This document shows, one piece after another, positions 52,780 through 63,651 of a stretch of 64,000 nucleotides of DNA (the first letter of the stretch is position 1; every line of letters begins with the position of its first letter). A model generated the notes under the pieces. The model saw nothing but the letters and a program-made list of their open reading frames with translations, was not told the DNA's origin and searched no databases. Origin of the DNA: Pythium myriotylum (Eukaryota; Oomycota; Peronosporomycetes; Pythiales; Pythiaceae); contig JALJCQ010000030.1 of assembly GCA_023091665.1 (NCBI GenBank), positions 1,924,501 through 1,988,500 on the forward strand, given 5' to 3'. A program made the position numbers and the translations under genes.

Positions 52780-53077
52780 ATGAGCAAGGGCACCTCGTTT
52801 TTCCGCCAGGCGGGCCTCTCCTACCTGCAGTACGCCAACAAGTCGGCGAACGTGCTCCGCGAGACGCTCAAGGAGCCGGTCAAGAGCAAGGTGCTCTTCC
52901 GTAACAAGGTCGAGTTCGCCGCCTTCAAGTGGGCCGACGGCGAGCGCGGCAAGCGCGGTACGTGGCGAGCTCTGGGCGAGAGCGACGCGTGGGGCTCACG
53001 GGCGCTTGCTGGGCTCTTGTGTTGCAGTGGACGTGGACTCGATCAAGAAGGCCGCCGAGCTCTTCAAGTCGGCTTAA
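52780..53077 (+). CDS. mitochondrial ATP synthase subunit epsilon
   Basis: Two exons (52780-52957, 53028-53077) give 75 residues; the intron is 70 nt (GTACGT...GCAG). SFFRQAGLSYLQYANKSANV matches the conserved N-terminus of the eukaryotic epsilon subunit (WRxAGxSYxxYxNxxA). It is followed by VKSKVLFRN and a short charged C-terminus. This is the small F1 central-stalk subunit, not the bacterial epsilon (which equals delta here). The longer frame that reads through the intron is an artefact. Confidence 0.88.
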
Positions 53078-53370
53078 GCCAGTGTCCAGTAAATATTCCT
53101 AGTCCGATTGTCTCGACCGGCGGCGGGCTCGTTCGGCGTGATTTCCAGTACTTCGTGCAGGAACGTACGCTTGACTGCGATCTCAACCGTCTCGAGTCGC
53201 CCATGGAAGGGAGCGATGATGATTCAATGAACAACTTGAATACTCACATGATGCGCTCTTCGTCTCCCGTTCTGGCAGTGTGCGTGCTTCTGGCAGCATC
53301 AAAGCTCCTCCGTAAGAGAATGAAAACGACGCGTGAGAATAAAGAAGAAGGGGTTATTAGTAAGCTTAGT

Positions 53371-54609
53371 CTACTCGATGATGAACGCGTCCGAGTGAAG
53401 AGATTCTCGCTTGTGATGTCGCGATGATGATCGGATCCAGTGAAAAAGTAACACTGGTGGTAACACCACTGTGGCAACACCGACTCCTGTCACACCAACG
53501 ACTAATGCTGCTCCGACAGCGGCAGTCTTAGTGACCGCTCGGATTGGCTTACAACATCCAAACTTGGGGTCTTTTGACCTGAGGAACGACAGCGGCACGC
53601 ACAATGTTTCATTGTGGGTCTCCCACCGGCGCAAACAAGTCCAGCAGAATTCCTCATCGCACTGGAAGCAACGCATGTGGGCACAGCCACCTTGCTTCTC
53701 AATATCCGACTTGCAGCTGGGGCACTTTCGCACGTTGCTTCGCTTCCTCCATCTGCCATACCGCTTCTCTTGACGACGGCACGTGGCCAGTAAGTGATAC
53801 TTTTCCCCACATCTCATGCAGGATTCATGCCCACAACTTCGGCACAATGCCCTGCGAGACTTAGAGTGCAACGGCTCGTCAATTCTGGCGCAGCAGCCAA
53901 CCCGCGGACAGAAGCGGACGCCTGGTCGTTGATTTTCTCGATACAGCGAGAACTTCTCGAACATCTTGGAGCTGACGAAGTTTTCTATGTAACCCTCGCT
54001 CAGAGGGCGCATACACTGAGGAGCTGGGCATACCATCTTTTTCTCAGATACTTCACCTTCGATGATCTTATATTCCATGTACCATCGGATGCAGTTCACA
54101 CAGAATGAACTCTGGCACGTGTTGCAAGTCTCAGCGTCTTGGGGATCCATCTTCTCGTAGCACACCTGACACTCACGATAGACCTCAGATGGTTGGGGAG
54201 GAGCACGTCGTGCCACGCTTTCAAGCACGATCGAATGCTGAAACACGCGTGCGATAGCCTCTTCGTCGGCATTGAAACCTTGGGGTGTTGGTGGTGCGAG
54301 CGAAGATGAGGTGGAAGTGCGCGGTCGACTCAAATGGCTTTCACGTGGCTCATCGTGGGGCTGCCCAACCTTCATGTCTGTCGACTTCCTCAGTCGGAGA
54401 GGCGTGGTTGGGCTCGCCGGACGGAGTTGTTCGTCGTACAGGCTGACCATCGTGTCGTCTGAAAGAAGAATGACTGGTTCGCTCTCGACGGCTCGGCGGG
54501 GCTTCACCAGAACTGGGCCACGGCGGCTGTGCCTTGGCTGGTGAAAGCGTCCACTGGTGCGCTCATAGTCTTCCACGACGAGATTCGAGTGCGTCTGATG
54601 TCTCTGCAT
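53371..54609 (-). CDS. RING-between-RING (RBR) E3 ubiquitin ligase with membrane tail
   Basis: A 412-residue single-exon protein. RING1 runs from CQVCYEKM through CNTCQSSFCVNCIRWY to MVCPAPQC. The IBR has RFCPRVGCCARI, CRSCGHESCMRCG. RING2 has CPSCKSDIEKQGGCAHMRC, with the acceptor cysteine in GGCAH, then CDEEFCWTC. The C-terminus has a long hydrophobic stretch (AAVGAALVVGVTGVGVATVV), as in the RNF19/RNF144 group of membrane-bound RBR ligases. The first 130 residues are Pro/Arg/Ser-rich. Confidence 0.92.
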   Translation of the reverse strand: MQRHQTHSNLVVEDYERTSGRFHQPRHSRRGPVLVKPRRAVESEPVILLSDDTMVSLYDEQLRPASPTTPLRLRKSTDMKVGQPHDEPRESHLSRPRTSTSSSLAPPTPQGFNADEEAIARVFQHSIVLESVARRAPPQPSEVYRECQVCYEKMDPQDAETCNTCQSSFCVNCIRWYMEYKIIEGEVSEKKMVCPAPQCMRPLSEGYIENFVSSKMFEKFSLYRENQRPGVRFCPRVGCCARIDEPLHSKSRRALCRSCGHESCMRCGEKYHLLATCRRQEKRYGRWRKRSNVRKCPSCKSDIEKQGGCAHMRCFQCDEEFCWTCLRRWETHNETLCVPLSFLRSKDPKFGCCKPIRAVTKTAAVGAALVVGVTGVGVATVVLPPVLLFHWIRSSSRHHKRESLHSDAFIIE

Positions 54610-55721
54610 GGCGTTCTGGAATCAGACTAGCGGCGCCAACGAAAATCGCGCAATGCGCAGGACCAAACGCGTTTCGTGCCACGCCCGCGACGCATTGTCC
54701 GGGCGCGCGGAAACCTACAAAGGCGAGGCCGCCTCCACGTCTCTTGGCCATCCGTTCACCCATCCATCGCCGCGGGCAAGACGGCGCGTGGCAGTTGGAG
54801 GTTTCTGGACGGTCGCGTGGGGGTTTCTCCGGATTCCTTCCGTGGACCCTGATGGCTCAAACCACGTACTGACCGCTAAAACTATTGACCAGGTCATTGC
54901 ACTTTAGTAGAAGGAATAGACTATCGCGTTCTACGGTAGTATCGCCGTTGGTAAAATGGCTTCAATCCGGATCAACTGACCACAGAACGGTGCTCGAACG
55001 ATTTCTGGCCCGCCGCGCCAGGTTCGTGCAAACTGCAGTGCTGAGACTGAATCACCACAATTACGTCAACTCGTTGATTGGGTTACGACGATTCCGCTGC
55101 GCACGGGATGCTGCGGCCCTGCTGGACGGAGGTCTCGGGCGTGAACCCGCTACGGCTGCGAGTCTTCACAGGGACATCCCGGCCGTTGGCGGGCTCGATC
55201 CTTCGCCCCACCGGCTCTCCAACGGCCTCGGCCGAACGACGTCGCTGAAGGAGCAGTCTGACAGGTGGGTTGGTCGCCGACGACGCCACGCAGTTGTTTG
55301 ACAACGGGGTGCTCGTTGCGGCACCGCGACGTGGCGCGAACTCTCTCGCGCGTGTGAGACCGTGGTGGCGAGTCGACACCACTAGACAGGTACGTTCGGG
55401 TGAGGGGGCTTCCGAGGCGACCACCGCCGCGATTCTGTTCCGGCACGTGCCACTCGAAATGGGCTGAGCTATCGCTGGGTACGAAGGCAGAACCTGATCA
55501 GTTGGTCTGCTCAATCAACATAAACAGACTACCAGTTGAGCTAGAGTCATGTTTTGGTACCAGAGAAAGCGTAGCCATTTTACTGAACGCACCTTTTGAC
55601 TTTCTCAACGAGGTTGGATTCGACTGAATTCATCGAATGTTCTCTTTTCTTTCGACATTTGTCGTTCTGGATCCCACAGCAATTGAGATATGAATCAACA
55701 GGTTCCCCCTCTTCCGTTGCC
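54610..55721. other. 1.1 kb region without recognised gene
   Basis: A plus-strand open frame at 54885-55301 (138 codons) and minus-strand frames at 55083-55514 are GC-rich with no domain. None shows splice support or family similarity I can name. A possible last exon of the FAD protein lies at about 55565-55670. Confidence 0.4.
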
Positions 55722-57440
55722 TCAACTCACCTTTTCCACCATCTCCTCGAATGATTTTGCATCTCGTCCAAACACTTCTGCTCCGAATATCGCAGCTAGA
55801 ACAAGTGTTGCACCTCGACGGTGGTAGACTGTCACACCATCGGCACGAGTCTCGGTGCCCATTTCGTCTACGTGGGATCGTAAGCTAAACCCTAGTCCGA
55901 CACCATAGAGATTCGAGGCTGCAGCAAATCCTTTCGTCGGTAAATGAAGCTGTAAGCGGGCTTGCATATCCAGCTTGACTACTCCGTTCTGTTCACAAAA
56001 CTTGAGAGCGTTGCCGTTCTCATCAAAACCTGGCACCATCCGAGTGGTGTACCCGCAGCACCAAACAATAGCATTGGCCAACTCATAGGCTTTCGTCACC
56101 AAACTTTGGCATCCATGCTGATTCACCTGGAATAATCGAACGCGAGACTCTTTGCCTGCCTTGATATCTTTGTAAAGTTGCTTCGAGTCTTCACGGAGCC
56201 CAGTAAATGTGTTAACGCAGCCGGTTCGGTCGCATCTACTCCCATCCACACCGTCTGCCTCCGCGTCTTTCCGAGTCGAATAGTAGCAACGAATTGGACT
56301 TCGATGAAGAATAGTAATATCTCGAGGTTGAAATGCAAGCGCTGATCCTTTTAGGGGCATGACACCTTGAGAGACCTCTCCAAACTTGTCATGGTCGTTA
56401 TCGTTATCTATCACACCTGGAATGATTGGAAGTCTGGACGAATTATGCTTCTGTGAAGCGACCACTGTCGTCGGTTCGGCGCCATAGTTCAGCCCTGGGG
56501 CAGGCTTGCTTGATTGATCAAGAAACTTCTTTCGATTTGTCTTGCCCGTGTTCAGAAGTAACCATGCCACTGAGAAAGAACTATGCGAGCCCCCAACGAT
56601 ACAAACCTTTCGTCCTTCTGCCTGAAGCAAATGGTCACGGAGTTGAGTGAAGCCATCTTCACTCAGGCAATGCTCTGACAGGAACGACTTTTCCTTGTAT
56701 GCTGGATTATTTTCCAGCGGCGCGGGTAGATCTTGTCTCCCACCCATAGCAAGAACTAGGTGCTCAGTGTAGAGAGTGAGCCCCCGTCCATTTTCTACGA
56801 CTTCAACGCGATAAATGCCCGACTGTAGTCGCTTAAAACGTGTCGCACGAGTATTCAGCAAGCACTTGGACGTATCAGAATGTGTCTCAAGATCCTTGAG
56901 AAGACAATGTCCAATATTACGGAGAAATCTCCCAAAGTCGATCAGACATGCTGGCGCATTTCCCGTTGACTCAAGTTCTCTTGTGATCTCATGATCTTTT
57001 GCACGCTCGAGGAACGTGTTCATGATACTCTCGGGTGGATCCAGGTCGGGTTTCTCGTCGAGAACGCTGCTTAGTAAACTGCGGGCAAATGTGTTTGAGT
57101 TGATCACGTATTTGCCCAGGTTGCCCGATCCAAATGTTGAGTCATCCCCATCATGGATAATTGCAACACCACATTGCTTCATACCAAGCTGACTGCTCAA
57201 CTCTAGGTCTTGCATTTCGCCATGGGAAGTCGGGTTAAAGAGGCGATCTATGAAGCCAATCCGAGCAGCTCGCACAAGCACACCAATCCCCGCTGGCCCG
57301 CCACCAATGATGAGAAGCTTGTAAAGCCCTCCATCTTTGCAAACCATTATGCCGGAAAACCTATCGGCTGTGAACTGAGTGAGAGTCGCAACGAATACAC
57401 CAGTGTCGCCCCTGGCTAAGGGTGTTCCATTTCGTTCCAA
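55722..57440 (-). CDS. FAD/NAD(P)-binding oxidoreductase, lysine/ornithine-monooxygenase-like
   Basis: A 572-residue ORF. The likely start is methionine 32 (MVCKDGGLYKLL, 57347), just before the FAD dinucleotide fold LLIIGGGPAGIGVLVRAA. A second Rossmann motif is VCIVGGSHSSFSVAWLL, and LVLAMGG and NAIVWCCGYTTRMVPG mark the flavin monooxygenase-type fold. This is the plan of class B flavin monooxygenases and related oxidoreductases; the substrate is unknown. The end is VEKVS, where AAG|GTGAGT forms a perfect splice donor, so the real protein may continue in a further exon near 55670. The first 31 residues look non-coding. Confidence 0.7.
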   Translation of the reverse strand: MERNGTPLARGDTGVFVATLTQFTADRFSGIMVCKDGGLYKLLIIGGGPAGIGVLVRAARIGFIDRLFNPTSHGEMQDLELSSQLGMKQCGVAIIHDGDDSTFGSGNLGKYVINSNTFARSLLSSVLDEKPDLDPPESIMNTFLERAKDHEITRELESTGNAPACLIDFGRFLRNIGHCLLKDLETHSDTSKCLLNTRATRFKRLQSGIYRVEVVENGRGLTLYTEHLVLAMGGRQDLPAPLENNPAYKEKSFLSEHCLSEDGFTQLRDHLLQAEGRKVCIVGGSHSSFSVAWLLLNTGKTNRKKFLDQSSKPAPGLNYGAEPTTVVASQKHNSSRLPIIPGVIDNDNDHDKFGEVSQGVMPLKGSALAFQPRDITILHRSPIRCYYSTRKDAEADGVDGSRCDRTGCVNTFTGLREDSKQLYKDIKAGKESRVRLFQVNQHGCQSLVTKAYELANAIVWCCGYTTRMVPGFDENGNALKFCEQNGVVKLDMQARLQLHLPTKGFAAASNLYGVGLGFSLRSHVDEMGTETRADGVTVYHRRGATLVLAAIFGAEVFGRDAKSFEEMVEKVS

Positions 57441-57810
57441 TTTGATGACTTCGTATAAATACCACTTCCATTCACACCTTTGTCACCGCTATCTATAATA
57501 TAGATAGCGAAGAAATGACTGTTCGTCCCTATAGTAAAGAGTTGCAACGTTATTTCTTCGATTTACGCGATTCGGAATGACGAGGGGGGCGTGCCGGGGT
57601 TGAGTAGCTTGCGCGTAGCTCAAGGTTCGACCCAACCAATGGAGTCCGAAGGGATGATCTTACGCTAGAGAGACGGCTTCGAATGCTGTCTGTACGCGAG
57701 GGAGTAGCTGATTCATTTGGTCGTTTGCCACGGAAGATAAGAGGCGTTGGGTTCCGTTGCCGAGATTGAGACTTGCTAGCGCGCTACATGCCACAGGGAG
57801 TTGTTGAGCG
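57441..57810. other. 370 bp intergenic region
   Basis: Upstream of the FAD protein and downstream of ESS2, both minus. A short TATA-like ATCTATAATATAGAT palindrome lies near 57490. No gene is seen. Confidence 0.4.
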
Positions 57811-59143
57811 TTAGATTTCCCTTCCTGAAGCGTCCAAGTGAACCGGAGAACTGACTGTTTGAGATTCAAGGCGCATTGCCGTTTGTTCCCTTGCTGAACT
57901 CTCTTTGACAACAAACCCTGACCGACTCGCAATATGCTCTGCACGTTGAACGTTTTCAAGGTCAGCCTCGAGGGACGGCTATGGAGTCGTTGACCATAAT
58001 CTCACCTCCATGTTTTTGTGAATCGATATGGATGGGTGTCCGTTCGATGTCTCCCCATGTCATTAGTGGACTGGAATCGACGCCAGGCGCAATCAGCGGC
58101 GTCATCTGAACGAGTCCAACGTCGTGTGTGGGTGGTGCAGTCAGATTCTCGGGCATCGGTTTTTCACCCGCATCATTCTCGAACCGAGAGTTCGCATACA
58201 CTGTCCTGCGTTTTGCTCGCGCCCGTACCCCTTCGTGAGAGCGGCTGGTAAAACTTGTGAGCACCCTCGACCCGGCGGGATCTTGATCGTCGCGTAGAAG
58301 CTTGATATCCACCTACCACGCACATCAGCAAAATTTCTATCTTCGCCCAACCACCAAGCCACGTACTTTGGAAACCTGGTTAGAACTCTTGAAATCTGGG
58401 ACGAACAGCAATGAGTTACGGGCCCTATAGGGCCATGTTTCTGGTGCTGTAGGTCGGTCATCGCGTGGCCCTTTTGGCGCAAGGACTTGGTCCACGATCT
58501 GCCGCTCTTGAGCAGATATCCATTTTCCATTCGAGAGCAAATGCAACTTGGGATCGCTGTTGGCCCGGTCATTATCGTAAGCCCAATGATATCGACTTTT
58601 GTGGCTCTCGATCGACTGTTCCTGCAACTCGGTAAATGCTGCATTATCTTCGGACGTGTGGGTTGCCTAAGACGCGAAACCGCAAAGTGAGTCGGCCTCG
58701 ATTGCCTCGAATCGAGCAGCTTCCACTCCCAACTAACCACAAAACGGTTCAGTGTGATGTCCTCCAGTCGTGGAGTTTCGTCGGCCCCAGCACTTTCGTG
58801 ATCAGGTATGTTCCCGTGTTCATCGCAAACCGTCCGCAACGGTGTCGGCTGGTCCCACGATGAGCTCACACTCCGCGCTTCAGAAAGTGGGGAGCGAGCG
58901 GGTGCGGCTCTTGCGGATTCTCCGCGCACTGTGGAGTCTGCATGTCGTGCTTGGCTCGCACTCGTGTTAGATCCCTGCTGGTGGACGCCCCACTGTTGAG
59001 TTCCCTTGCGCTGGGTGCGGTGGCAGTACACTCACCTGGCTCTGTTGTCGGAGCCTCGGGAGATCTGGAAAGAAGTCGCGTTCGATGATGCGCTCCAGGG
59101 CTTGCACATACTTCTCTTCTTCCAGCACCACCTTCTTGCTCAT
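57811..59143 (-). CDS. ESS2: ESS2/DGCR14-like spliceosome-associated protein
   Basis: Five exons (59143-59036, 58992-58738, 58666-58367, 58312-58006, 57938-57811) give 365 residues. The family marks are spread over the exons: EEKYVQALERIIERDFFPDL in exon 1, LNRFV/ATHTSEDNAAF across the second intron, YRARNSLLFVPD in exon 3, PGVDSSPLMTWGDIERTP in exon 4, and REQTAMRLE in exon 5. ESS2 joins the spliceosomal C complex and aids splice-site choice. Intron 1 is only 43 nt. The last exon was placed by phase and by the family's RExxxxxL end. A model ending at the stop at 57962 is possible but less complete. Confidence 0.88.
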
Positions 59144-59254
59144 CGGAACATTAACTCTAACAGGTTACAGGACCCAAACCTTAACCCTGTGGGCGACCCC
59201 CAACAACTTATTATAGTATTTGACTTGCACAACCAAAGTCATGTTAATTCAGTA

Positions 59255-61703
59255 TCACTCTTTCATTCCGTAGACTTCCCTCGCCTGCTCCAAAATGGCT
59301 TGGAACTCGCTCGATACAGAGCTCTCCCCAGCGTGATTTGGCTGGATTGCAGTTTGAACATGGATCTTTGCTGAGCTCGTCACTAGAATGGCATGTGGAA
59401 GCAGACACGCCACCGACTCACATGGCTCCGACGATGTCGTTAGACAGCAACTGCACGACGAGAGCCTGCCATCACCGTTCTCGCGATTTTTGACTGCAGC
59501 TTCAGATTCTGGATAGGGATTCAACACCATAGAGAACTGCTGGCGAAAACGCTGACGCATCACTTGGACTTGAAATTTCGAATGGGAGCGCAGGACGTGG
59601 AGAAGATCGTTTGTTGTGACACGAATCCCAAGTATATCGTTCGCGAAACGATGCAACCGGAATAACGTTGCACTCGGATGGCACGCAAACCGAAGCGCAG
59701 AAAATGTGTCTGGAGAAGCTAGGCGCTCCATCGAAGTGATGTCACCACTTCTTGACGTGAGAGGCAAACGGGGAAATCGGTTCACGAAAGCCTTTACGGG
59801 CAATGCAACGAACGGTGTGATTTCTTCTGTTGCGTGTTCGCCTTGTATCGCATCCACCGGTATAGGGAATTGTCGGCGGCCGGCATGTCCAGGGCGACTT
59901 CGAGTCGTCACTCCGCAAGGAAGTCTATCAGTAATTCATACGGTTAGTTACTTACTCCCGATCCTTCCACCTCAGGTCTGAGCATACTCGCTTTGAACGG
60001 AGGATTCTTGAGCCGCACTCTCTCCGCTTCGTTGAATTTGCTGACAAAATAAATCTCCGAAGCTATTCAGTTGATACACTTTTGCCTTCGACTTCTTCAG
60101 GTTGTCCCGCAGCACGCATGCTCCTAAAAGTGTGGTCCATTCGCTGCCATCCCGGAGCTGAAGGTCCAACGGAGAATCTTCGACGATATACTGGGATACG
60201 CTTCCGCGAGATTTTTTTGGTGGATTGAACGTGCGGACTGAAAGGAATGGAGAGGCTTCAAATGAAGAAGCATCATTGTCGAGTCTGGTGAATGGATACA
60301 GCGATAAAGTCTTGCGCCCTTGTACAGATGACACGCATAAGCCTACGCAGCGTAATCAGCTACTGATTGCCACGGGTCAAACATCACTTTCTATCCCAAC
60401 CTGTGTCAGAATTAGCTCCGTCGCTCCAGAAAATCTCGTCGATCAATCCGTAATGCGGCGCTTTGCGATCTGCTTCGTGTCGTTGTTGCCATGACAACAA
60501 TGCTTTTCCCGGCATGCGAGCATCCAGCAGCTCCAAAGACACGCTGGTACCAACAATGAGGTGAAAAGGGCACCTGAGATCATACAGTGATCAGTTTCAG
60601 CCGAGAGATCGATTTTCATAGCTGATTTTTCCACCTGCTTCGTCGTCTCAATGCGTAAATTTCACTGTGAGACGCGTTCATCTTAACGAGATCGAAGAGC
60701 GACGTCGAAGACGAAGGCTGCGGTTCTCGAAGATCAAAATTTTGAACTCTCGTACGATTGGATACCCAAAGTACGCATGGATTGCTATCGTATTCGAGTT
60801 AGAAAACCGACTGATTGGAATGCCAAGGGTGGATTTGCCTTACCTGCTATACTCGCATCGAAGGAGACGCTCATCAATGGGCACACTTGTTAGATCCAAT
60901 GAGCGGGTCTCACTTCCTGGATTCCACGTGTGAAATTTGCCGTCTCTAGTAATAAATGCAGCGTCACTATCGGTGTGCGGGCTTCCAGCAACGTGGTACA
61001 CCATGTGGTCGAATCTGAGTCGGTGCTCTGCTTTGAGCACGGTTTCCTCGCCGACGGAAGCAGACAAGATCGTGCAATTAGCTGCCCCACGTGCCACAAT
61101 CTTAACGGATGGCGCATTGTACATCTCGTACAACTCTTGGCAACCGAGTAGCTCAAACTGTCGGATGATCGCTCCACACTCCACCACGTTACTTCTTCGC
61201 TGCACACCGCCACCTCCCTGCGAGGAGTGATACATACAGGCCTGCTGGAGGATTGGACCCGTTGGAAAGAAGACCAATTGAGTATCTCTATCTGCCAGTT
61301 GAATCCCTGCGAGTGCGTTGCCCTGCCATTGAGGAGTCTCCGTCTCTCGCTCGCGTCGGATCGCCTCCTGAAGAAACGGTATTGTCATGTCACGCGGCAA
61401 GAGCTCACGGTTGCGGCGATCGAAGAATGTTGCTTCGTACTGTGCAAATTCGCCAGAGTGATTCGAGCCTTTGAATTGTGCTCGCTTGAGGGGTCTCATA
61501 TAATTGTAGCCTTCGATGTTGCGATAGCACTCGCGAAGAATCCCGACGCAGTCGATTCCGCCAAAACGACCGCGCCGCCGTGGGTCGTTGATCAGAGCCG
61601 GCTTTAGTGGGACTACGTCCGGCGAGGCCGCGGCAACGGCGCCACCGAGACCAGCGCTCACGAGCACGGGCGGCCACTGCGGATACGTTGCTGTCGCCTC
61701 CAT
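59255..61703 (-). CDS. TAF1C-like RNA polymerase I initiation factor
   Basis: Five exons (61703-60844, 60784-60635, 60573-60401, 60342-59988, 59924-59255) give 735 residues; four introns of 58-63 nt keep frame. A beta-propeller-like middle reads VLWVSNRTRVQNFDLR, then FHLIVGTSVSLELLDARMPG and KVYQLNSFGDLFCQ. This matches TAF1C/Rrn-type subunits of the Pol I SL1 factor (PrxLwxAxxxxVxxxDLR, then LLDxRxP). The C-terminal 220 residues are Ser/Arg-rich, without known domain. Similarity is confined to the propeller, so another propeller protein is possible. Divergent from the acid phosphatase gene, 317 bp apart. Confidence 0.68.
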
Positions 61704-62020
61704 CTGCTGCGGCTGCCAGCTTCACTGGGAATGGAGTGGAGAGACACAATCCAGACTAGTCTAGTTCCACAGACCTAAGCTGCTCAGTCTCAACTAGCTT
61801 GGCTGGCACTTCAAGATCTCCTTCGATTGGATCCAGCGTGCGCGACGTCACGACTGGATCCCATGGCCAGTTTCGCCCTTCTCGTCTAACTTCGACTCGA
61901 AACGAATGCCACGAGCTGATCGCGCCACGTCGGAAACCACTGGCTGAGGAAAGAACGCCAGCCACAGCATTGGTGCACTACCTGCGTCACTGACCAACTG
62001 GCCCTCCGCGTCGACCCGTC
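61704..62020. other. 317 bp divergent intergenic region
   Basis: Between TAF1C-like (minus) and the histidine acid phosphatase (plus). Short frames on both strands have no splice or domain support. Confidence 0.4.
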
Positions 62021-63487
62021 ATGTTTGCTCTCAGCCTCAGACTATTGCTCGCGTGCGCCGCTGTCGCCACCGCAATCCCTAGCGACATCTCGGAAGACGC
62101 GTCCGAGCTCGTCCTGCTCGTCACGCTCTCGCGCCATGGCAGTCGAGCGCCCAATCCGATTGTGAAAAAGCTTTGCCCCAACAACTTGGCCAACATCGAG
62201 GCGTACGAAGTACCTCCTGAGCAACTCACGGAGCGTGGGATGGAACAACTCGAAGCGACCGGTCGCCACATCCGCGACGTCTACGTCGATGACAAGGCTT
62301 TCCTCGCGCCGTCATTTAACGGACGAAAGCACGAGCATTTTGAAGCCTATTTCCGAGCGGACGCAGCCAATCGATGCGGGCAGAGTGCTATCGCTCTCGG
62401 TTTTGGGCTGTATCCGGAAGGAACTGGGCCGAAAGGATACAACAAACAGCCCATACCAGTGTTCATGCAGCTATCAGAGAACGAACATGACTTCACAGCA
62501 ATGGGTCCATGCTGGAACATGATGCAAGAAGATGGTAAAACGTACAGCAGTACTAGAGGCAAGGCACTCATTGAAGAGCATGCTGCGCTGCTCGAACAAG
62601 TGGCAGATATTTGCGGGACGCGGTTCTTTGATGGCCACGAGGGCGAGGGGGGTATAGCAGCGATCAAGGACGTTACAGATATGTTCCTGTTTGACCAGGA
62701 CGCAGAATTGGAGCCGACACCGGGACTAACGAGAGAGCTTACATTTGAGATGAGCAAGCTCTCGTTTCAACACCTCATCGAACGTTTGTACTCGTCTCCG
62801 CGTCAGATCACATATGTAATCGGCGGGTTCCCGCAGATGCTCATGCGCAACCTCAACGACGCCGCGGCGCCTAACTTCGACCCAGAGGAGGCGACCAAGT
62901 ACTACTCATACCACGGCCACCGAGAACTTCTCCATGGACTTGGCTTCATGTTGGGTATGAAGTATCACTTTGACGGTCTGCCCGAGTACAACGGCTCCAC
63001 GCCACTGATCCCAGGCACAACACTGTTCTTTGAGCTTCATCGCATGCAAAGCACTGGTGCTGACGGCAACTCCCCGCCGCAGCACTTCGTACGGCTGTAC
63101 GTTTGGTCACCCAAGACGCCTCGCTCGCAGGTCAAGTTGGACAACTGTGAGCTCGACTGTCCGTTGTCCGACTTCAACGCGATCATCACAAACCATATCC
63201 TACAGACTGGAACGTGGCAGGATATCTGTGGCTACCACCCAGTAATTCTACCAAAGCTTCCATCGCAGACTCCAGAGACAACCAAGCCCGCTAACAGTGC
63301 CGCCAAGGCACTACGTGCGGATGCACAGGTGTCGCCAGTCGGCAAAATCTCTGCCGCGACGAACGCAGAACCGGCGGCGAGCGTCTGGCAGTGGCTCTGG
63401 CCCTCTGCCATCCTCGTCGCAGTCGGCACGGCGAGCGCAATCGCGTACAAGCGCTTCCTTCGCCGCCGCGACTACCAGCCCCTCTGA
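62021..63487 (+). CDS. secreted or membrane histidine acid phosphatase
   Basis: A 488-residue single-exon protein. It has a signal peptide (LRLLLACAAVATAIP), the catalytic RHGSRAP at about residues 38-44, and a C-terminal membrane helix (LWPSAILVAVGTASAIAY) followed by KRFLRRRDYQPL, so it is a type I membrane protein. The second catalytic site is GHRELLHGLG; the HxE pattern recalls the HAE tripeptide of MINPP phytases rather than the HD of acid phosphatases. Substrate may be phosphomonoesters or inositol phosphates. Cysteines near CPNN, RCGQ, CWNM and CELDCP may form disulfides. Confidence 0.85.
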   Translation: MFALSLRLLLACAAVATAIPSDISEDASELVLLVTLSRHGSRAPNPIVKKLCPNNLANIEAYEVPPEQLTERGMEQLEATGRHIRDVYVDDKAFLAPSFNGRKHEHFEAYFRADAANRCGQSAIALGFGLYPEGTGPKGYNKQPIPVFMQLSENEHDFTAMGPCWNMMQEDGKTYSSTRGKALIEEHAALLEQVADICGTRFFDGHEGEGGIAAIKDVTDMFLFDQDAELEPTPGLTRELTFEMSKLSFQHLIERLYSSPRQITYVIGGFPQMLMRNLNDAAAPNFDPEEATKYYSYHGHRELLHGLGFMLGMKYHFDGLPEYNGSTPLIPGTTLFFELHRMQSTGADGNSPPQHFVRLYVWSPKTPRSQVKLDNCELDCPLSDFNAIITNHILQTGTWQDICGYHPVILPKLPSQTPETTKPANSAAKALRADAQVSPVGKISAATNAEPAASVWQWLWPSAILVAVGTASAIAYKRFLRRRDYQPL

Positions 63488-63651
63488 CCATGCTGCCACG
63501 TCTCCATGCAGACGATGTCCGCTGTGGGTGAAGCCATCTCTTGGATCGACACAGATTCAACCGAGATCAACAAGATTGGCTGAAAAGATGGATAAAATTC
63601 ATTGATTCGTAGAAATAAAAGCTTCTTTCCGCCGCGCGAGTCAAAGAGAGA

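Noticed and set aside
52705..53427. 240-codon single-exon reading of the ATP synthase epsilon region
   Set aside because: It reads through a good GTACGT...GCAG intron; the spliced 75-residue protein has the right family length.
57621..57640. GGTTCGACCC, a possible tRNA B box
   Set aside because: The flanking bases do not form a T stem and there is no acceptor partner upstream.
62021..63487. Loss of the HD proton donor in the histidine acid phosphatase
   Set aside because: At first SYHGH looked like a lost Asp, but GHRELL aligns with the HAE tripeptide of MINPP, so the site is probably intact.
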